Shown one piece after another: positions 63,731 to 64,000 of a stretch of 64,000 bases of DNA. A model generated the notes under the pieces. The model saw only the letters and a program-made list of their open reading frames with translations. It searched no databases and was not told the origin of the DNA. Within the stretch, counting starts at the first letter, position 1. Every line of letters starts with the position of its first letter. Made by a program: the position numbers and the translations under genes. This stretch comes from JASGKO01 sp049840595 (GTDB lineage: Bacteria > Verrucomicrobiota > Verrucomicrobiia > Chthoniobacterales > Chthoniobacteraceae), in NCBI GenBank assembly GCA_049840595.1, contig JASGKO010000039.1, forward strand, positions 186,001 to 250,000, given 5' to 3'.

Positions 63731-64000
63731 AACAACTGGCGCGACTTGATGTTGAGGTATTGGGTGACGAGCTGGGCGCTGAGATGGTCGCTTTCCAGGA
63801 GGTGAAAAGCGACATTGTGGCGGCGCAGCACCACTTCCAACTCGTGTAACTGCCGCCATTGCAGGTGACCGCCCAGGTTTTCATAAAGCGCACCGAGCGA
63901 GGACGTGGGAGCGGTAAAGACCGGCTGCACGCCGACGGGGCGGGCCATGTTGACGAGAATGAGATGCTGGCGTGCGATCAGGTCCATCGACTTGGTGAAG
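63727..64000 (-). CDS. DUF58 family protein, C-terminal part (truncated by window)
   Basis: About 90 residues are visible, ending YLNIKSRQLL. The N-terminal part runs off the window edge at 64000 (the frame is open: ...FTKSMDLIARQHLILVNMARP). This is the end of the vWA-like DUF58 domain, where VxxR(Q/K)HLxLV lies near the second Rossmann strand. The following gene starts inside its stop (ATGA at 63727-63730), the arrangement of MoxR-DUF58-SpoIIM-RDD operons; a MoxR AAA ATPase gene should lie upstream, beyond the window. Confidence 0.7.
   Translation of the reverse strand, partial: FTKSMDLIARQHLILVNMARPVGVQPVFTAPTSSLGALYENLGGHLQWRQLHELEVVLRRHNVAFHLLESDHLSAQLVTQYLNIKSRQLL

Noticed and set aside
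1..64000. tRNA, rRNA, riboswitch and CRISPR loci
   Set aside because: I scanned the intergenic gaps for T-loop (GGTTCGA) signatures, rRNA blocks, common riboswitch cores and regular repeat-spacer arrays and saw none that hold up.

Overview
The window is a GC-rich bacterial chromosome segment (roughly 60-65 % G+C by eye). I think it comes from the Verrucomicrobiota, or a close relative in the PVC group. The hints are a PEP-CTERM sorting tail on a secreted protein, elongation factor P with a TPGNLRAF-type loop, short ECF sigma/anti-sigma cassettes of the PVC type, a MoxR-type DUF58/SpoIIM/RDD operon, and many intergenic palindromes and 'CACCAAGACACCAAGG'-like repeats. This assignment is inference; no rRNA, tRNA or other taxonomic marker gene was found.

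Layout. 0-9.5 kb: two-component signalling (PAS kinase, CheY-like regulator, two hybrid kinases), a YebC/PmpR regulator and a large O-antigen-ligase-like membrane protein with TPR-like repeats. 9.8-11.6 kb: a four-gene envelope-stress cassette (two Spy/CpxP-like periplasmic proteins around an ECF sigma factor and its anti-sigma). 11.7-17.6 kb: an FbpABC/AfuABC-type ABC importer divergent from a GlpT/OPA-family transporter. 17.6-23 kb: a secreted serpin, a phosphodiesterase remnant, a membrane-anchored alginate-lyase-like protein and a PEP-CTERM protein. 23.3-31.8 kb: a transglutaminase / circularly permuted ATP-grasp + alpha-E / DUF2126-transglutaminase operon with a HELTH membrane protease beside it. 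31.9-36.3 kb: efp, two small membrane proteins of lower GC, a cupin and an ABC-F ATPase. 36.5-41 kb: the MlaDFE lipid transporter, a LemA-like protein and a secreted TPR protein. 41-49.8 kb: scpA followed by a glycan assembly block (GT4, methyltransferase, a sulfotransferase-GT2-GT4 fusion, a double GT2). 49.8-51.3 kb: a lower-GC island with two unknown genes. 51.3-55.6 kb: an M24 peptidase, a membrane Zn-peptidase and an ECF sigma / anti-sigma / HtrA-like trio in which the HtrA protein has lost its whole catalytic triad. 56.3-60.7 kb: ligA, vanZ-like, and a fused GlcNAc kinase-MurQ. 61.2-64 kb: another ECF sigma factor and the DUF58-SpoIIM-RDD operon.

A dominant technical feature is the number of single-base frameshifts inside otherwise well conserved genes (sensor kinase, O-antigen ligase, all three ABC importer genes, serpin, PEP-CTERM protein, DUF2126 protein, murQ, spoIIM-like, and ten or more in ligA). 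Many sit in short homopolymers, and ligA is essential, so sequencing or consensus error is the simplest explanation. For these loci I give the full gene span and describe where the frame changes. 40-56 kb is free of such breaks.

Themes that link the genes: envelope and exopolysaccharide building (O-antigen ligase, GT block, Mla system, alginate-lyase-like protein, MurQ recycling) and envelope sensing (three ECF sigma factors, two with anti-sigma partners, plus several sensor kinases). The most unusual items are the dead HtrA-like partner of a sigma/anti-sigma pair, the zinc-ribbon/TM/alginate-lyase fusion, the sulfotransferase-GT2-GT4 fusion, the ATP-grasp/transglutaminase peptide-modification operon, and a leader-peptide-plus-terminator arrangement ahead of a methyltransferase.
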